Positions 52,943-61,026 of a stretch of DNA of 64,000 nt are shown one piece after another. The stretch is from Clostridia bacterium (GTDB lineage Bacteria > Bacillota > Clostridia > Christensenellales > CAAEEZ01). Below the pieces are notes generated by a model. It was not told the DNA's origin. It worked only from the letters and a program-made list of their open reading frames with translations, and did not search any database. The stretch lies in assembly GCA_900755035.1 (NCBI GenBank), contig CAAEEZ010000016.1, positions 185,230 through 249,229 of the forward strand. Direction: 5' to 3'. The first letter of the stretch is position 1. Each line of letters starts with the position of its first letter. Made by a program: the position numbers and the translations under genes.

Positions 52943-55900
52943 ATGAAAAAAATGATAATAGCACTAATATTACTTATTCCGTTAATATTTATGTTCACCG
53001 TATTTTCGGTAGTGCAAGTAAGCAGTTTGCAAGTAAATATACCCGTAAACGGAATTGAAATAAAAAATGACGAAACTACTATCTATATAGATATTGCAAC
53101 GTACAAAAACGATAAAAAATTAAACGTAAGCGTATCCCCATTAAATGCTGCAAACAAGAAGTATTCGTTCGTGGTTAGTAACGAAAACGTGGCAACTGTA
53201 ACCGATGACGGCGTGATAGTGGCAAAGTCGGTAGGAACGACGAAAATTACCACGGTGTCAAACGACGGAGGTTATAAGGACAGCGTAAACGTGGTGGTGG
53301 AGTCGTCTAAGACGCTTGATTTAAGGGTTGAATTGTATAGTAGTAGCGACGAAAATCACTCGAATAATCTAGTAGTTTTTGACGGCGACAAGTTTGTTGC
53401 AAACGTTACTACGGGTAGATACGACTACGAGGCAATGCCGTTGCCGTTTAAGGATAGTAACGTAAAAATCACCATCGTAGAAGGCAATGCTCAAATAGAC
53501 GAAAAGACAAAAACCATGCTACTTCCTTACGAAGAACGAGTGGTGATAGATTTTGAGATAAACGACGGCAAAATTATCAAAAAACGTATGCAAATTAGCG
53601 TAAGCACAACTAATAACGAATCGTGTATATTGATAGATGGCGAGGATAATCCTACGATTTTGATAGATAAAACCTCGTTAACGTCAAAATCGTACGTTTA
53701 TTCGCCAAACGGAGAGCCTGCCGTAATGGACAACGAAGAAATAAAAACGTGGTCGGTTTCTCCTATTAAAAACGGCGAATACGTCCTAGATATTACCTAT
53801 AACGATACGGGCGTAGAAGAAGTGGAAGTGGCGCTCGTCGTTGGAGAAAAGATTCAAACGTTTACGGCAAAAAAAGCAAACTTTGCTTTTAATATCAAAA
53901 CCGACTTGTATAGGCAAACGGGCGATAATGTAAATATAGTTTTATTGGACGACGTAATCTTTTACGCTATCCCCGTAACTGAAACTAACGGCGTTACGTA
54001 CGAGTGGGAAAACCTAGGTGGAAATATAAGCGTTGCGGATCTAGGCGAAGGTTCAATTAAGATAAAAGCAAACGAAAAAGAAAGTTTTACTCTTATGTGT
54101 TACGCAAAAAGAGACGGCGAGATAATAGATGAAGAATACGTCAACGTAAACGTCGTAGGTATGGCAAGTAGCGCTACGTTTTTAGATGACGACGGCAGTG
54201 GGCTTGCCGATATTAACGCAATAGGCGACAAACGATACGTAGACCAAAATTTGACTAGCCTAGACTACTACTTTAAGTTAAATCTAAAAAACATTAATGG
54301 CGAAAATCCTAGCCTAAGCGACTTTAATATTTACAGCGAAAACGAGAATATAGCGTCTGTCGTACTAGACGGCGAAAGACTAAAATTAGTAATTAGAAAA
54401 ACGGGCGAAGTTACCGTAAAAGCCGAGTGGAAGGGCAATATAAATTACGGCACGAATATTACTGCCGAATACACGTTCGTAGCCGTGAAAAACGGCGTGG
54501 AAGTATATAATTACGACGAACTAAGAAAAGCCACCGAGAGCAAAAACCCCGTGGTACTAAGGGCAAATATCAATCTTGGCGCAAAGGCGGATAATACGCT
54601 GTATTCCTTAACCGAAAGGCAAGGTATGGTAAATACTATGCGTAGCACTTATAATACCGAGTTTTTGAAGGCGTCGGGTAGGAATGACGAAGTTAAATAC
54701 GCTATGGAATTTAGAAGCGACGTATTTGGCAACGGCTTTACCATAAACGCAGAATATATTGCAAAAGCCGAGGACGCAACGGGAAAACCGCTTATATTTA
54801 CGGGCAGTTTACCGCTAGTTGGTTATTGGATGAATCAAAACCAACTGATGAAAATATCGGCGCAAGATAATATATCCTTCTTAATAAGGACGGACGGGGT
54901 AACGTTGTCTAACGTAACTCTTGCTGGTTGCTTTGACGAAAGTTTGATAGATAACGGAAAAATAGAACTAAACAAGTTAAATAACGTGGGCACGGTGCTG
55001 GAAATCAACGCCGATTGCAAGATATTGAATTGCAGGATAAAGAACGGCAAAACGACGGTTAGGGCGTACGGTGGCAACAAGGACGGCGATATGTTTTTGG
55101 TGAACAGCCTAGACGGTAACGATATTGCCGAAAAGGATAGGATAGAGGTGGAAATAAACGGCTCGATAATATCCGTTGCGCGAGAGTTTCTAATCAAAAC
55201 GGGCGCAAATCGTGCGTTAAGAGCAAATAGAACTAACGGCGACGAGCCAAACCTAGTAGATAGGGGCGGTAATGCGTACGACCCAAGCAAATACAACGTT
55301 AGCGACGAATATTTTTATAATAAGTACGTTATGACGGACTTGACGCTAAAAAATAGCGTGCTTGAAAATAGCGGACTATTTGCCTTTGGTATGGAAAGTA
55401 ACTTTTCAGGTACGGTACTAAAAGACGACAATATAATAGACGCAGGCTTAGAAGAATATGCGGGCGATTGGAAGATTGGCGGAACTATGTTTGCAAGTGC
55501 AATTAGGCTAGAAGGCGACGTAAGGTTTTACGATTGGAAATCCGTAAACAATATGGATAGTTCGGGGCTTATCGAAGTGTACGCAGGCGGAACGTTCGAT
55601 AGGTTTAAGCTGGATATTAAAAAAATGATAGAAAGCGTTGTAGAGCTAGCAAACAAGAAGGGCGATCATAGTTTTGACGATATATTTACCGTGCGTAATG
55701 GCGAAAAATACGTAAATAGTGCAATGGTAAAATACGGTGGTGGCAAAAACTATGCGAATATCGATACCTCGAAGTTAAACGCTCAGTACGTAGATTTTAC
55801 AAGATACGACGTAAATATAGGTATCCTAAAAGAAACGGACGACAAGACATTGCAAGACCAAGGTACGTATTTGCCACTTGCTGCTGGAACTAGGGATTTT

Positions 55901-56011
55901 AACTTCTATTTGTATTCGTCAAATAGTAAAAATTCGCTAGATAAGCAACTTAGCGACCACGAAACGGGCAGAGCGTACGAAGGGGTTATTCCCGTCAAAA
56001 TCGTTGCATAA
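52943..56011 (+). CDS. Membrane-anchored surface protein with BIG2 (Ig-like) domain
   Basis: This 1022-residue protein starts with a hydrophobic signal or anchor (residues 4-28, no lipobox Cys). A BIG2 Ig-like domain follows at about 36-120 (SNENVATVTDDGVIVAKSVG, TTKITTVSNDGG), then more beta-rich Ig-like modules to about residue 520. The C-terminal half resembles a parallel beta-helix or adhesin domain (LRANINLGAKAD, FGNGFTINAEYIAKAED). There is no LPXTG motif. As last large gene of the lipoprotein-ABC operon it probably works at the cell surface with the 1471-residue lipoprotein. Confidence 0.8.
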   Translation: MKKMIIALILLIPLIFMFTVFSVVQVSSLQVNIPVNGIEIKNDETTIYIDIATYKNDKKLNVSVSPLNAANKKYSFVVSNENVATVTDDGVIVAKSVGTTKITTVSNDGGYKDSVNVVVESSKTLDLRVELYSSSDENHSNNLVVFDGDKFVANVTTGRYDYEAMPLPFKDSNVKITIVEGNAQIDEKTKTMLLPYEERVVIDFEINDGKIIKKRMQISVSTTNNESCILIDGEDNPTILIDKTSLTSKSYVYSPNGEPAVMDNEEIKTWSVSPIKNGEYVLDITYNDTGVEEVEVALVVGEKIQTFTAKKANFAFNIKTDLYRQTGDNVNIVLLDDVIFYAIPVTETNGVTYEWENLGGNISVADLGEGSIKIKANEKESFTLMCYAKRDGEIIDEEYVNVNVVGMASSATFLDDDGSGLADINAIGDKRYVDQNLTSLDYYFKLNLKNINGENPSLSDFNIYSENENIASVVLDGERLKLVIRKTGEVTVKAEWKGNINYGTNITAEYTFVAVKNGVEVYNYDELRKATESKNPVVLRANINLGAKADNTLYSLTERQGMVNTMRSTYNTEFLKASGRNDEVKYAMEFRSDVFGNGFTINAEYIAKAEDATGKPLIFTGSLPLVGYWMNQNQLMKISAQDNISFLIRTDGVTLSNVTLAGCFDESLIDNGKIELNKLNNVGTVLEINADCKILNCRIKNGKTTVRAYGGNKDGDMFLVNSLDGNDIAEKDRIEVEINGSIISVAREFLIKTGANRALRANRTNGDEPNLVDRGGNAYDPSKYNVSDEYFYNKYVMTDLTLKNSVLENSGLFAFGMESNFSGTVLKDDNIIDAGLEEYAGDWKIGGTMFASAIRLEGDVRFYDWKSVNNMDSSGLIEVYAGGTFDRFKLDIKKMIESVVELANKKGDHSFDDIFTVRNGEKYVNSAMVKYGGGKNYANIDTSKLNAQYVDFTRYDVNIGILKETDDKTLQDQGTYLPLAAGTRDFNFYLYSSNSKNSLDKQLSDHETGRAYEGVIPVKIVA

Positions 56012-56032
56012 AATAGATATTGGGGAGAGATT

Positions 56033-56248
56033 ATGAAAGACGTTAGAAAATATTACAAGGTTTGTTCTACGTGCAAATTTTGGGAGGGGGAGCGAATAGT
56101 GGATACGTCTACAAATTCTGTTATTACGGATTGTTATAGCCACGGAAAGTGTGGTTTACATATGGATTGTAAAGAAAAAAGAGCAATGGACACGTGTATA
56201 AAGTGGCAAAAGGTTGACTGTGCCACCTGTAACGATAACGAGCAATAA
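56033..56248 (+). CDS. Small Cys-rich protein
   Basis: This 71-residue protein has eight Cys in paired patterns (CSTCKFW, CYSHGKCGLHMDC, CIKW, DCATC). It is likely a metal-binding or disulfide-rich small protein, though no family is recognised. GGGGAGAG precedes the ATG, 21 bases after the stop of the BIG2 gene. It is therefore probably the last gene of that operon. A terminator follows about 110 bases later. Confidence 0.62.
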   Translation: MKDVRKYYKVCSTCKFWEGERIVDTSTNSVITDCYSHGKCGLHMDCKEKRAMDTCIKWQKVDCATCNDNEQ

Positions 56249-56357
56249 TACGTACCGTTAAAAATTAAATATCCACTATTTACTAAGGATATAGCAATTT
56301 TATTTTTTAATACAAGTAACCGCAAATAGTAAATAACAAAATAATAACAAAAAATTT

Positions 56358-56388
56358 ATTCGTCGCAATATTTTGTGGCGAATTTTTA
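56358..56388 (+). terminator. Terminator of the surface-protein operon
   Basis: A 9-bp stem with two wobble pairs (56358-56366 with 56375-56383) is followed by TTTTTAT. Confidence 0.62.
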
Positions 56389-56506
56389 TAAGCGACAAAA
56401 AAACCGTAATAGCAGATAGTTTAATTTAACGATGCTTAAAACAATTTTTTTGATATTTCAAATTAAAAATATGTTATTATAGAGATATAATATTTGCGAG
56501 GTTAAT

Positions 56507-57199
56507 ATGAGAAAGGCAATTTTCGCTTTGATAGTTAGGTTAATAGGGCTAACGGTTGGCGTTAGTGGTATCACGTTGCATTTAATATTTAGTCAAACGC
56601 CAGAGGCTGTATTTATGGGCAGTCACGTTATGGCTTATTTTACCGTGCAAACCAACTTTTTTACCACTTTTATATTTGCCTACCTAATTGCAAAGACGAT
56701 TTACTTGTCGGTTAAAGCAAAAAGCCTACAAGTAGCAAGTATGAACGAAACGGTGCAACTAGGGTGCACTTTCTATATTACTATTACGATGCTAGTATAT
56801 TGGCTTGCATTGTTCCCTATGAGCGGACTACCAAAAAAACCAATGCTTGCTGCGGCAAATTTAATACTTCATACCTTTACGCCACTTATGGCAATATTCG
56901 ATACGTTGCTTTTCATTAACCACGGGGCGCTTAGGGTAAAAGATTCGCTAAAATGGCTTGTGTATCCTATTACCTATCTTATTTCCGTGCTGATAATAGG
57001 TGCAGTTACAACCGAGCCGTATTACACGCTTAACGGCAAGCAACTGATGTATCCGTACCCGTTTTTAGATCCTCAATTCGTGGGCGTTGGCGGTATGATA
57101 GGTTGCATTATAGGTCTTACTATATTCTTTATTCTTTTCGGTTGTTTGTACGTTTTTGTGGATAATAAAATAAAAAAGGCGATAGATAAAAATAAGTAA
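56507..57199 (+). CDS. Pr6Pr-like (FAR-17a/AIG1-type) membrane protein
   Basis: The 230-residue protein has six predicted membrane helices. It has the feature MAYFTVQTNFFTTFIFAYLIAK near residues 45-66 and conserved polar residues between helices (FNHG-like LFINHGALR, LVYPITYL). This fits the Pr6Pr family, related to eukaryotic FAR-17a/AIG1 hydrolase-like membrane proteins. The bacterial role is unknown. The gene stands alone behind an AT-rich promoter region (TTGATA 56450-56455, TATTAT about 56475-56480) and before a good terminator. Confidence 0.72.
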   Translation: MRKAIFALIVRLIGLTVGVSGITLHLIFSQTPEAVFMGSHVMAYFTVQTNFFTTFIFAYLIAKTIYLSVKAKSLQVASMNETVQLGCTFYITITMLVYWLALFPMSGLPKKPMLAAANLILHTFTPLMAIFDTLLFINHGALRVKDSLKWLVYPITYLISVLIIGAVTTEPYYTLNGKQLMYPYPFLDPQFVGVGGMIGCIIGLTIFFILFGCLYVFVDNKIKKAIDKNK

Positions 57200-57230
57200 T
57201 TTAGGAAGATTAAATACAAATAGCATATTA

Positions 57231-57262
57231 AAAACACGCCAGGAAAACTTGCGTGTTTTTTT
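57231..57262 (+). terminator. Rho-independent terminator
   Basis: A perfect 9-bp stem (57231-57239 with 57251-57259) with an 11-base loop and a run of seven T. Confidence 0.85.
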
Positions 57263-57394
57263 GTAAAACGACTTGATTGTTTAACGCTATATATACGTCT
57301 TGATAAATTATAATTAACGTTGTTTGAATTACCTATAACTAATAGTATAAATTAAAGTTGTACTACGTTTTATGCAATAAAGGTTAATGCTTAT

Positions 57395-57967
57395 TTATAG
57401 CCAACTTTTTATAAATATTTCTAAGCCGATTGCAATAAGGATAAGTCCTCCTAAAATTCCTGCTTTTCCATGCATTTTACCACCTGCTTTTTTGCCGATA
57501 AATACGCCTAATAAACATAATAAAAACGTTACTACGCCTATTATTGCAGATGCAGTTAGGGCAGAATATATATCGTAGTTGGCAATAGTTAGTCCAACCG
57601 ACAGTGCGTCTATCGAGGTTGCTATTCCTTGAACTATCAGCCCACTGAATTTTACCGTAGGTTTTACGTCGTCTTTACGTTTTACGCTGTCGTAAATCAT
57701 TTTTCCACCTATAAAGCCGAGCAAAAATAGTGCAATCCACGGTATTGCTTGCTCAAAAGCGGTAAAAACAGAGGCAAGCGACGTAACTAGCGCCCAGCCG
57801 ATTAACGGCATTGCAAACTGAAAAACGGCAAAGGTGGTAGATATAAGAGTGCCCTTGCCTATTTTTATTGTAGGTTCGTTTAGTCCGTTAGCAAGTGCTA
57901 CCGAAAAGGCGTCCATTGCTAACCCAATTCCTAGTAAAAGTGCGTTTACGAAAAACGTAGCATCCAT
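57395..57967 (-). CDS. mntP: Manganese efflux pump MntP
   Basis: This 190-residue protein has six helices and the MntP family's paired repeats: GIGLAMDAFSVALANGL near the N-terminus and a second Asp-containing repeat GIATSIDALSVGLTI in the middle. Both acidic residues required in the family are kept. It exports Mn(II) from the cytosol. The leader carries a yybP-ykoY manganese riboswitch and a terminator, so expression should rise with Mn(II). The ATG follows GGAAGGTG. The gene is monocistronic. Confidence 0.93.
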   Translation of the reverse strand: MDATFFVNALLLGIGLAMDAFSVALANGLNEPTIKIGKGTLISTTFAVFQFAMPLIGWALVTSLASVFTAFEQAIPWIALFLLGFIGGKMIYDSVKRKDDVKPTVKFSGLIVQGIATSIDALSVGLTIANYDIYSALTASAIIGVVTFLLCLLGVFIGKKAGGKMHGKAGILGGLILIAIGLEIFIKSWL

Positions 57968-57981
57968 TATTCACCTTCCAA

Positions 57982-58015
57982 AATAAAAAAATCTCAAGCT
58001 TTGCTATACTTGAGA
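57982..58015 (-). terminator. Expression-platform terminator of the mntP leader
   Basis: On the minus strand TCTCAAG...CTTGAGA arms (about 58008-58014 with 57992-57998) are followed by a run of seven T, between the riboswitch aptamer and the mntP ribosome binding site. Confidence 0.8.
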
Positions 58016-58017
58016 AT

Positions 58018-58138
58018 TTGGTTACAAGTACCCACGTATAGCAATGCCAATACGTAAGTCTCGTAAATTAAAACAAGCCAGACCATTCGTTTGGTCAGTA
58101 TGTTGACTTGTTCCGCAAGCGGTTACTACTCCCTTACA
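58018..58138 (-). promoter_or_regulatory. yybP-ykoY manganese riboswitch
   Basis: The minus-strand leader begins with the conserved GTAAGGGAGTAGT (58126-58138). It continues with AAGTCAACATACTGACC, a GGTCTGGCTTGTT arm and ACGAGACTTACGT, the known order of yybP-ykoY elements. It sits between a promoter at 58144-58172 and a terminator. It precedes mntP, the classic target of this Mn(II)-sensing RNA. Confidence 0.88.
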
Positions 58139-58143
58139 ATATT

Positions 58144-58172
58144 AGTGTATACAATTTTTATATAAAATGCAA
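58144..58172 (-). promoter_or_regulatory. Promoter of the mntP transcript
   Basis: Minus-strand TTGCAT (58167-58172) and TACACT (58144-58149) are 17 bases apart, and the predicted start matches the riboswitch 5' end. Confidence 0.6.
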
Positions 58173-58238
58173 TCATTTTTAATAATAGTTGTTAGTATTC
58201 GCAATTAATAAAATTCGAACGAAAATATTTAAATAATA

Positions 58239-58279
58239 ATGACAATAAATCACATATTGTATATAATCAATATATACAA
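58239..58279 (+). promoter_or_regulatory. Promoter and GntR operator
   Basis: ATGACA (58239-58244) and TATAAT (58262-58267) are 17 bases apart. An inverted repeat TTGTATAT ... ATATACAA (58257-58264 with 58272-58279) covers the -10 box. This is the usual arrangement for autorepression by a YtrA-type GntR regulator encoded next. Confidence 0.75.
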
Positions 58280-58291
58280 TGCGAGGTTGAT

Positions 58292-58663
58292 ATGAATATT
58301 ACTATATCCAATAAGTCGAGTAAGTCGTTATACGAACAAATTTACGACCAAATTAAAACTTATATTTTAGACGGCACGCTAAAATCGGGCGAAGCGTTGC
58401 CTACTATACGTGGACTTGCAAAAGATTTGCGTATTAGTGTAATTACTACGTCGAGAGCGTATTCGGATTTGGAAAAAGACGGCTACATTTATTCCGTCGT
58501 AGGCAAAGGCAGTTTTGTTGCTGAACGAAATCACGAGTTTGTACTTGAAGAGAACTATAAGGAATTAGAAAATCATATTGTAAAGGCAGTAGAAATAGCA
58601 AATAGAACTAAAATAGACGAAGAAAAACTGATAGAAATTGTCAAAATGATATATAGAGGCTAA
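58292..58663 (+). CDS. GntR family regulator (YtrA type)
   Basis: This 123-residue protein has an N-terminal GntR winged helix (residues 10-75, SLYEQIYDQIKTYILDGTLK ... ALPTIRGLAKDLRISVITTSRA) and only a short helical C-terminus. That small size is typical of the YtrA subfamily that controls ABC exporters. GCGAGG precedes the ATG, and an operator overlaps the promoter -10 box. The stop is 3 bases before the ABC ATPase gene, so it should repress its own operon. The inducer is unknown, often a cell-wall-active drug. Confidence 0.9.
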   Translation: MNITISNKSSKSLYEQIYDQIKTYILDGTLKSGEALPTIRGLAKDLRISVITTSRAYSDLEKDGYIYSVVGKGSFVAERNHEFVLEENYKELENHIVKAVEIANRTKIDEEKLIEIVKMIYRG

Positions 58664-58666
58664 ATT

Positions 58667-59512
58667 ATGGATAAATTAACTATAAAAAATCTGTGCAAGC
58701 ATTACCAAAATTTCGATATTGATAACGTATCTTTAAGTATTCCTAGTGGTAGCGTCGTTGGGCTAATAGGTGAAAACGGAGCAGGGAAGAGCACTATTAT
58801 AAAGTCGATATTAGGGATAACGAAAATTGACGGCGGAGAAATATCGTTTAACGGAACGGATATAAGAAATTTAAGTAAGGAAGAAAAACAAAAAATAGCT
58901 TTTGTATTAGACGACAGCGGACTACCTCAAAATTTAGACCTAAAAATAATGAATAAGATGTTTTCAAGCATATATTCAACCTGGGACGGAAATCTATTTA
59001 ACGAGTACGTACAAAAATTTAACTTGCCACAGGATAAGGAATATTCAAAATTTTCAAAGGGTATGAAAATGAAGGTAGCGCTAGCAGTTGCCTTTTCGCA
59101 CGAAAGCGAATTATTAATATTAGACGAACCGACTAGTGGGCTAGACCCTGTGGTTAGAGACGAGATTTTGGAACTTTTGTACGATTATTGCAAGGACGAC
59201 AAGGCGATAATTATATCGTCGCATATAACGTCTGATTTAGAAAAAATATGCGATTACGTTATATACGTTCATAATGGGAAAGTAGTTATGAGTGAACAAA
59301 AAGACGAACTACTGCAAAAATATGCAATATATCAACTTGACCAAAAGCAATTACTAGAATTACAACCACAAGCAGTGAGTAGGTTATTAAAAAAGGAATT
59401 TGGTATGGAAGCGCTTGCCTTAAAGGAACGTATGCCAAAGGATTTTGATTATCGTCCTATTGTGCTTGACGATATTATGCTATTTTATTCAAAGGGAGAA
59501 AAGTTATGTTAG
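58667..59512 (+). CDS. ABC transporter ATP-binding protein (YtrB-like)
   Basis: The 281-residue ATPase shows Walker A GENGAGKST (near residue 36), signature-region FSKGMKMKVALA, Walker B LLILDEPTSGLD and SSHI. A C-terminal extension of about 70 residues is typical of the BcrA/YtrB group. It is the ATPase of the GntR-regulated ABC-2 exporter, with the permease gene overlapping by 7 bases. The likely role is export or response to an envelope-active compound. Confidence 0.9.
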   Translation: MDKLTIKNLCKHYQNFDIDNVSLSIPSGSVVGLIGENGAGKSTIIKSILGITKIDGGEISFNGTDIRNLSKEEKQKIAFVLDDSGLPQNLDLKIMNKMFSSIYSTWDGNLFNEYVQKFNLPQDKEYSKFSKGMKMKVALAVAFSHESELLILDEPTSGLDPVVRDEILELLYDYCKDDKAIIISSHITSDLEKICDYVIYVHNGKVVMSEQKDELLQKYAIYQLDQKQLLELQPQAVSRLLKKEFGMEALALKERMPKDFDYRPIVLDDIMLFYSKGEKLC

Positions 59513-60104
59513 GTATATTGTTAAAAGATTTCGTTACCACAAAAAAACAAATAATTTGGTACGTTTTTATGATAGCACTGTTTTGTGTGGTGGCAGTGGT
59601 TACCGACAACGTGGCTTTTGCAGGGTCAATAGGTATGGTAGTTGCAATTTCAGTACCGACTTCTGCTATTGCGTACGAGGAGCGAGACGGCTTTAACAAG
59701 ATATCCGTAGCAAGTGGAATAGATAAAAAAGTGATAGTAATAGAAAAATACTTACTTGGTTTTCTATTCTTATTGATTGGTGGAATATCGTATTTTTTGG
59801 TATACTATTTTTCCAAAGCGCAAGCGAATAAATGGATAGAATTCGTAGTGTCTATGTGTATGCAAATCGTGTTATTAGCAATCGTTATGCCCGTAATTTT
59901 TAAGTTTGGCGTGGAAAAAGGCAGAACGTATATGATATTGTTTATGGTGGTTTTCTATCAATTTTTATTGCGCTAATGTCGCTAATTAACTTCACTGTGG
60001 ATAGTGCGATAGTAGTATTGCCGATAGTAATAACAATTACGATACTAGGGCTAGCTATATCGATATTTTTGTCGATAAAAATTTACAAAAAGAAGGACTT
60101 CTAG
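59506..60104 (+). pseudogene. ABC-2 type permease, single-base frameshift
   Basis: The first frame (59506-59976, 156 residues) has four membrane helices and ABC-2 features (AIAYEERDGFNKISVASGIDKK). It stops early at FLLR. The family's last helices and basic end (SLINFTVDSAIVVLPIV ... SIKIYKKKDF) continue in another frame to the stop at 60104. The frames join with one extra base near 59945-59960. Joined, the protein is about 199 residues, normal for this permease. So the gene is either frameshifted or miscalled. It completes the GntR-ABC operon. Confidence 0.8.
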
Positions 60105-60227
60105 GTTAATGGCTGTGGAAATAGTTGCAAAAGATAGTGAAATTAGTTTGTTGATAAGTTATATAGCGTTAAATTTGGGTGAAAAAAGTGCTAGATAAAC
60201 TATAAACTTAAACGATTAGGAGTAAAT

Positions 60228-60806
60228 ATGGATACGATAAAGATAGAAGAATTTATAAATAAAATGAACGCAGGCGAGTACGTTACGGCAGATTCTCCAT
60301 TGCACGTGGTTATGAGCGAGTTGGCTAGCGAGGCAAGGAAGATTACCGCTGAAATAAACGACGGATACAAGACGCATGAAGAGTTAAGAGTGCTGTTTGA
60401 AAAACTGATAGGGAAAAAGGTAGACGAAAATTTTAGGCTATTCCCACCTTTTTACACGGATTGCGGTAAAAATATTACGCTAGGCAAGGGCGTGTTTATA
60501 AATTCGGCGTGTTGCTTTCAGGATCAAGGCGGTATAGTAATAGGCGATGGCTCGCTAGTGGGACATCAAGTGGTGTTTGCTACGCTAAATCATACGTTAG
60601 AACCTATTAAAAGGGGCGACTTAACGCCAAAACCTATACGTGTTGGTAAAAACGTATGGATAGGCGCTCACGCTACGATATTGCAAGGTGTAACGATAGG
60701 CGACAACGCAGTTGTTGCAGCAGGCGCAGTAGTTAATAAAGACGTGCCAAAAAACGCAGTAGTTGCCGGAGTCCCTGCAAAAATCATAAAAATGATAGAA
60801 GAATAA
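60228..60806 (+). CDS. Sugar O-acetyltransferase (maltose acetyltransferase family)
   Basis: This 192-residue protein has the N-terminal Maa helical segment (MNAGEYVTADSPLHVVMSEL) and then a left-handed beta-helix with hexapeptide repeats (VWIGAHATILQGVTIGDNAV, VVAAGAVVNKDVP). The active-site histidine region (FATLNHTLEP) is present. It transfers acetyl from acetyl-CoA to a sugar hydroxyl and would act as a trimer in the cytosol. AGGAG precedes the ATG. The gene stands alone and ends before a bidirectional terminator. No specific substrate can be named. Confidence 0.9.
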   Translation: MDTIKIEEFINKMNAGEYVTADSPLHVVMSELASEARKITAEINDGYKTHEELRVLFEKLIGKKVDENFRLFPPFYTDCGKNITLGKGVFINSACCFQDQGGIVIGDGSLVGHQVVFATLNHTLEPIKRGDLTPKPIRVGKNVWIGAHATILQGVTIGDNAVVAAGAVVNKDVPKNAVVAGVPAKIIKMIEE

Positions 60807-60938
60807 AGGACGATTTAATTATGGCGTTCGTATGTAGGTGAGCATAAGTACAAAAGTGAAACGCAAACGAACTACACGTGATGCGAAAAGTGGTGTTTTT
60901 ATAATTATTGCTTTTGCGTATTATTAAAATAAAATCAA

Positions 60939-60972
60939 AAAAAGAGTGCAACTTTATCGTTACACTCTTTTT
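60939..60972. terminator. Bidirectional terminator (left flank of LRR cassette)
   Basis: A 14-position stem with one mismatch (60939-60952 with 60959-60972) has A and T runs on both sides. It is nearly identical to the hairpin at 63408-63443. Confidence 0.88.
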
Positions 60973-61026
60973 AATATTAGATAATTGACTAATCGTATTT
61001 TAGGTGATTTGCATAGTTTTGATATA

